Positions 6,024 to 8,402 of a stretch of DNA of 8,402 nucleotides are shown here, in pieces; position 1 is the first letter of the stretch; the number at the start of each line of letters is the position of its first letter. Position numbers and translations under genes: made by a program. The notes under the pieces are model-generated. The model was not told the origin of the DNA. It saw nothing but the letters and a program-made list of their open reading frames with translations, and searched no databases. This stretch comes from DATARH01 sp050246595 (GTDB lineage: Bacteria; Pseudomonadota; Alphaproteobacteria; ATCC43930; CGMCC-115725): NCBI GenBank assembly GCA_050246595.1, contig JBFWVT010000127.1:1-8402 (forward strand), in the 5' to 3' direction.

Positions 6024-7236
6024 GTGATGCTCGTGCGACCGTTTGGGTCAGTGCACCGGGCGCTCCCGCGAACCCTCGCGCAAGCCCTCACCGGCCCATA
6101 TCGCGTGCCGAATGTCCAGATGACCGTGACGGCGCTGCTGACCAACAAGACGCCGTCAGGCACCTATCGCGCGCCCGGCCGCTATGAAGGGTCGTTCTTC
6201 TGCGAACGGCTGATCGAACTGGCGGCGCGCGATCTCGGGATCGACGGCGCCGAGATGCGGCGGCGCAAATCTGATTGGCGCCTCGGAAATGCCGTACCGA
6301 TTGCCGCGGTTGGCGCCGGGCGGCGCGGCGGTCGATACCGAATGCGACAGCGGCAATTATCGCGAGGCGCTCGACCGCTGTCTTGCCGAATTCGGCTGGG
6401 AAGAGAAATGCCCGTTGCAGGGCCGCGAGATCAAGGGCCGCTATCACGGCTATCACGGCATTGCCGTTGCCTGCTTTATCGAGGGCAGTGGTGCCGGGCC
6501 AAAGGAGACGGCACGGCTCGAACTGGCGCCGGACGGCACGGTGTCGGTGTATGTCGGCTCGACTTCGATCGGACAAGGCGTCGAAACGGTGATGGCGCAA
6601 ATCTCCGCGGACACGCTCGGGCTTCCGCTCGACCAAGTGCGCATATTCCACGGCTCGACCCCGTACCTAAACGAGGGCTATGGCGCGTCGGATCGCGTTC
6701 GACTGTTCTCGGCGGCTCGGCGGTATTCGAGGCAGCGAAGGCACTGCTCAAAAAGATCCGTGCCGCCGCCGCTGCAAGACTTGGCGTCGCCGCCGCAGAG
6801 GTCGAATTGGCGGATGGACGCGCCTACGCCAGCGACGGACGCTCGGTCACCTTCGCGCAGCTGGCGGCAGACGGACTGCGGGCGGACGCCATCCTCGCCA
6901 ACGATAACAGGCTGACCTACACCTACGGATCGGCGGCGGCGCATGTGGCGATCGACCCGGGCACCGGGCATGTCGAGCTGCTCGACTGTCTCGTCGTCGA
7001 GGACGTTGGCCGCCTCGTCAATCCCTTAACTCTGCACGGGCAGGCAATCGGCGGCGCAGTCCAGGGGCTCGGCGGTGCCTTCCTGGAGAACCTCGTCTAT
7101 GACGAAACCGGGCAGCTGCTGGCCGGCAATCTCGCCGATTACCTGATCCCGACCGCGACCGATTTTCGGAGGATTCGGGCGATCACCCTGGAGAACTACC
7201 CATCACCCGGCAACCCGCTCGGCGTCAAGGGCACCG
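6024..7236 (+). pseudogene. CoxL/xanthine dehydrogenase-type molybdopterin subunit, broken
   Basis: Recognisable homology runs from about 6057 (PRTLAQALTGPYRVPNVQM, TNKTPSGTYRAPGRYEG) to 7235. The encoded large subunits of molybdenum hydroxylases (about 750-800 aa) oxidise aldehydes, purines, N-heterocycles or CO. Frame 1 ends at MRRRK (6267), where one extra A shifts the frame. Frame 2 carries NLIGASEMPYRLP, YHGYHGIAVACFIEGSGAG, STSIGQGVETVMAQISADTL and FHGSTPYLNEGYGA. One base is missing near 6688 (expected GAFGSRST). Frame 1 then resumes with RSTVLGGSAVFEAAKALLKK, then VEDVGRLVNPLTLHGQAIGG, and ends NPLGVKG. At 7230-7235 it joins an IS5-type remnant, losing the following AGEGG-type motif with the catalytic glutamate. 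The N-terminal third is also missing. The 540-aa frame 6024-7646 is therefore a mixture of real, out-of-frame and antisense IS sequence. It lies opposite to the hyu operon. Confidence 0.88.
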
Positions 7237-7614
7237 TCATAACCGGCGCGGTGCCCGCTCTCCGGGGTGGATTGCACGGTGCGGCTGTCGAGAATGGCAG
7301 CGCTCGGAGGCTTGTTGCGGCCGGCAAAATCGCGCGGCAACACACGCAGCTCGTCACCATCGCTTCGAACACGCCGGCGGCAAGCCAGCGCATCGCCTGC
7401 CGACAGACAATCTCCCAGGGTGGAAAATCGTGCGGCAGCGCCCGCCACGGTGCGCCCGTCCAGGCAATCCACGTCAGCGCGTCAACCACACGGCCCAGAT
7501 CATGCCGGCGCTGCACCGCGCTTTCCGGCAGCAGCGACAAGAAGGCGCGACAAACGCCCACTCCTCATCCTTGCTGTCGCTTTGATACGGGGTGGTCGTG
7601 CGGCAGGGTTGCAT
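7230..7614 (-). pseudogene. IS5-superfamily transposase, N-terminal half, frameshifted
   Basis: The ATG at 7614 follows GGGGAGGG and reads MQPCRTTTPYQSDSKDEEWA, then FVAP. A base is missing near 7541, after which the next frame reads FLSLLPESAVQRRHDLGRVV and DALTWIAWTGAPWRALPHDF, then PPWEIVCRQAMRWLAAGVFE and AMV. A second shift near 7353-7358 leads to DELRVLPRDFAGRNKPPSAA, then ILDSRTVQSTPESGHRAGYD. This is the N-terminal domain and first catalytic Asp region (ILDSRT) of the two-phase IS5-superfamily transposases with the TGAPWR-LPHDFPPW signature. Sequence after GYDGA is replaced by the molybdopterin-subunit remnant at 7230-7235. Two frameshifts and a missing catalytic half make it inactive. 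Confidence 0.85.
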
Positions 7615-7623
7615 CCCTCCCCT

Positions 7624-7767
7624 TTATGCTCTCCCGAGCTCCCTGACAGCCTCTAGCAGTCTGCGTAGTCGCTCGACCAGCCGCTTGTCACCAAGGCGGC
7701 AGCCGGCGATCTCGGCATCAACCCACGACAACGCACCGGCCGTAGCTCTACAACACCCATCCGACAT
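7624..7767 (-). pseudogene. IS4/Tn5-type transposase, N-terminal remnant (47 aa)
   Basis: The ATG at 7767 reads MSDGCCRATAGALSWVDAEI, then AGCRLGDKRLVERLRRLLEA. The W-x3-E-x-AGCRLGDKRL-x2-RL-x-RLLE pattern matches the N-terminal DNA-binding domain of IS4/Tn5-like transposases (W-x-E-E-F-x-G-x-x-LGD-x-R-x-x-RL). Similarity stops at about LLE (7652). The remaining codons to the TAA at 7624 belong to the leader of the adjacent IS5-type element. Full-length proteins are about 400-480 aa, so only a stub remains. The CTAG at 7653-7656 marks the presumed point of interruption. Confidence 0.6.
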
Positions 7768-7969
7768 GATGGTGCCTCGCTTGCTGCGCATTCGGTGCAC
7801 GGGACAGAGTCACAAACGGCCCAATAGCGGCAAGCACCCCCGGTGCTCAGATCTGGGTAATTGAAAGCCTCATCAGACGGGTACAAACCTACAACACGAC
7901 TTGGCTGATTGAATGGCACGGATTCCTCAGCCCGGCCGAGTATCGCCGGCGACAGCTTCAACCGTTCGC

Positions 7970-8230
7970 TCAGGCAGCGTAGGCTTCAATCCCGTGTCCC
8001 AGAAACCGCAGGCAGTACACCGTGTGGCCGCACAGATCCATCCGGGTGGCGATCTCCTCCGCCTTCAGGCCGCCCATGGCATGGACGACAATCTGGGCAC
8101 GGCGGACGAGCGCGGCGCAAAGCGTATGGGAGCGCGCGATTCGCTGCACCTCCACCCGCTCATGATCATTCAGCTCCCGCACTCGAAGGGTAATAATCCC
8201 GCTCCAAAGCCGATGGCCATGTCCCCTCAA
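7970..8230 (-). pseudogene. IS630-type transposase, N-terminal helix-turn-helix fragment
   Basis: This is an 86-aa frame opening after a TGA, with a TTG at 8230 or an internal GTG (VRELND) as possible starts. Residues 14-75 (TLRVRELNDHERVEVQRIAR, SHTLCAALVRRAQIVVHAMG, GLKAEEIATRM) match the N-terminal HTH of IS630-family transposases (typically ERAEL-x-RIARSRTAPA-x-LV-x-RA-x-IVL and AEEIAR-x-LG-x-S-x-x-TV). The HTH recognition region is around residues 55-72, with a Cys-Gly in place of the usual Ser-x pair. The frame ends at a TGA (7970) after GIEAYAA. The DDE core is missing, so it is a remnant or a separate first reading frame. Confidence 0.65.
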
Positions 8231-8277
8231 CAGCAGTCAGACCCAGCAATCTCAAACGATTTACCGGATGCACCACT

Positions 8278-8292
8278 TAGAGCGTGATCGCA
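8278..8292. mobile_element. Putative IS630-type element end
   Basis: Right after the transposase stop, the sequence reads TA-GAGCGTGATCGCA on the plus strand. IS630/Tc1-type elements insert at TA, and the TA at 8278-8279 directly precedes the non-coding tail. The terminus is inferred from position and from the TA only; the partner end is outside the window. Confidence 0.3.
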
Positions 8293-8402
8293 TCAGGTTG
8301 AAGCGTAGCCGGCATTGGCGAGGTAGTTTGCGCATTCCTGTGCGGAGAAATGATCGAGCAAGGAGCCGATCTGGCGCCACGTGTCCTCGGTGGTGCGCGG
8401 AT
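8293..8402 (-). pseudogene. IS630-type transposase, C-terminal end (partial at window edge)
   Basis: The minus-strand frame entering from the window edge reads TTEDTWRQIGSLLDHFSAQE, then CANYLANAGYAST and a TGA at 8293-8295. The ECANY-x-x-x-AGY-x-x ending, preceded by an amphipathic segment after RTTE, is the usual C-terminus of alphaproteobacterial IS630-type transposases. Only 35 residues are visible, so whether the gene is intact beyond the window is unknown. It sits upstream of, and points toward, the IS630 N-terminal fragment, so they cannot be one colinear gene. Confidence 0.6.

Noticed and set aside
7653..7961. A 102-aa minus-strand frame starting MKLSPAILGRAEE
   Set aside because: It overlaps the IS4-type N-terminal motif in another frame and has no family match that I recognise. 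The upstream part (7768-7961) may be leader of the IS4-like element.

Overview
The window is GC-rich and looks like an accessory region of an alphaproteobacterial chromosome or large replicon, perhaps a Rhizobiales or Acetobacteraceae type. That guess rests on base composition and on the kinds of insertion sequences and catabolic genes present. No rRNA, tRNA or CRISPR is visible and the taxon is not proven. Only three genes look intact: a minus-strand cupin, hyuA, hyuB cluster (5712 down to 1526). Everything around it is decayed, either fragments of transposases or truncated, frameshifted enzyme genes.

Left part (1-1525). The tail of an IS1-like transposase on the plus strand (from base 3) runs into two related but non-identical N-terminal fragments of IS5-family transposases on the minus strand (110-316 and about 396-816). 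The first fragment appears to carry its own element end (about 374-394), next to a CTAA/TTAG tetranucleotide inside the second, which suggests nesting. The second fragment is joined to a broken Gfo/Idh/MocA-type oxidoreductase (822-1348, minus). That gene is frameshifted by a 65-bp tandem duplication and truncated at its 3' end. The 177 bp between it and hyuB (1349-1525) show no gene or strong terminator.

Centre (1526-5712, minus strand). A 141-aa cupin, a 678-aa HyuA-type protein and a 559-aa HyuB-type protein follow one another. There are 48 bp between cupin and hyuA and a 4-bp ATGA overlap between hyuA and hyuB, which reads as one operon. HyuA/HyuB pairs are ATP-dependent amide- or ring-opening enzymes (N-methylhydantoinase, 5-oxoprolinase and caprolactamase types) or related carboxylases. 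The substrate here cannot be read from sequence.

Right part (5713-8402). A short RidA (YjgF) N-terminal remnant (5822-5932, minus) precedes a long remnant of a CoxL/xanthine-dehydrogenase-type molybdopterin subunit (about 6057-7235, plus). The latter has a +1 and a compensating -1 frameshift and is cut off just before its catalytic-glutamate motif by an IS5-superfamily transposase remnant (7230-7614, minus). That element in turn interrupts an IS4/Tn5-like transposase remnant (to 7767). About 200 bp without a recognisable gene follow (7768-7969), then an IS630-type N-terminal fragment (7970-8230) and the C-terminal end of another IS630-type transposase running off the window (8293-8402), both minus strand.

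Taken together, RidA, molybdenum hydroxylase, cupin, HyuAB and oxidoreductase would make sense as a catabolic cluster for a nitrogen-containing or lactam-like compound. Only the HyuAB-cupin core survives. I see no convincing evidence for a wholly new system.
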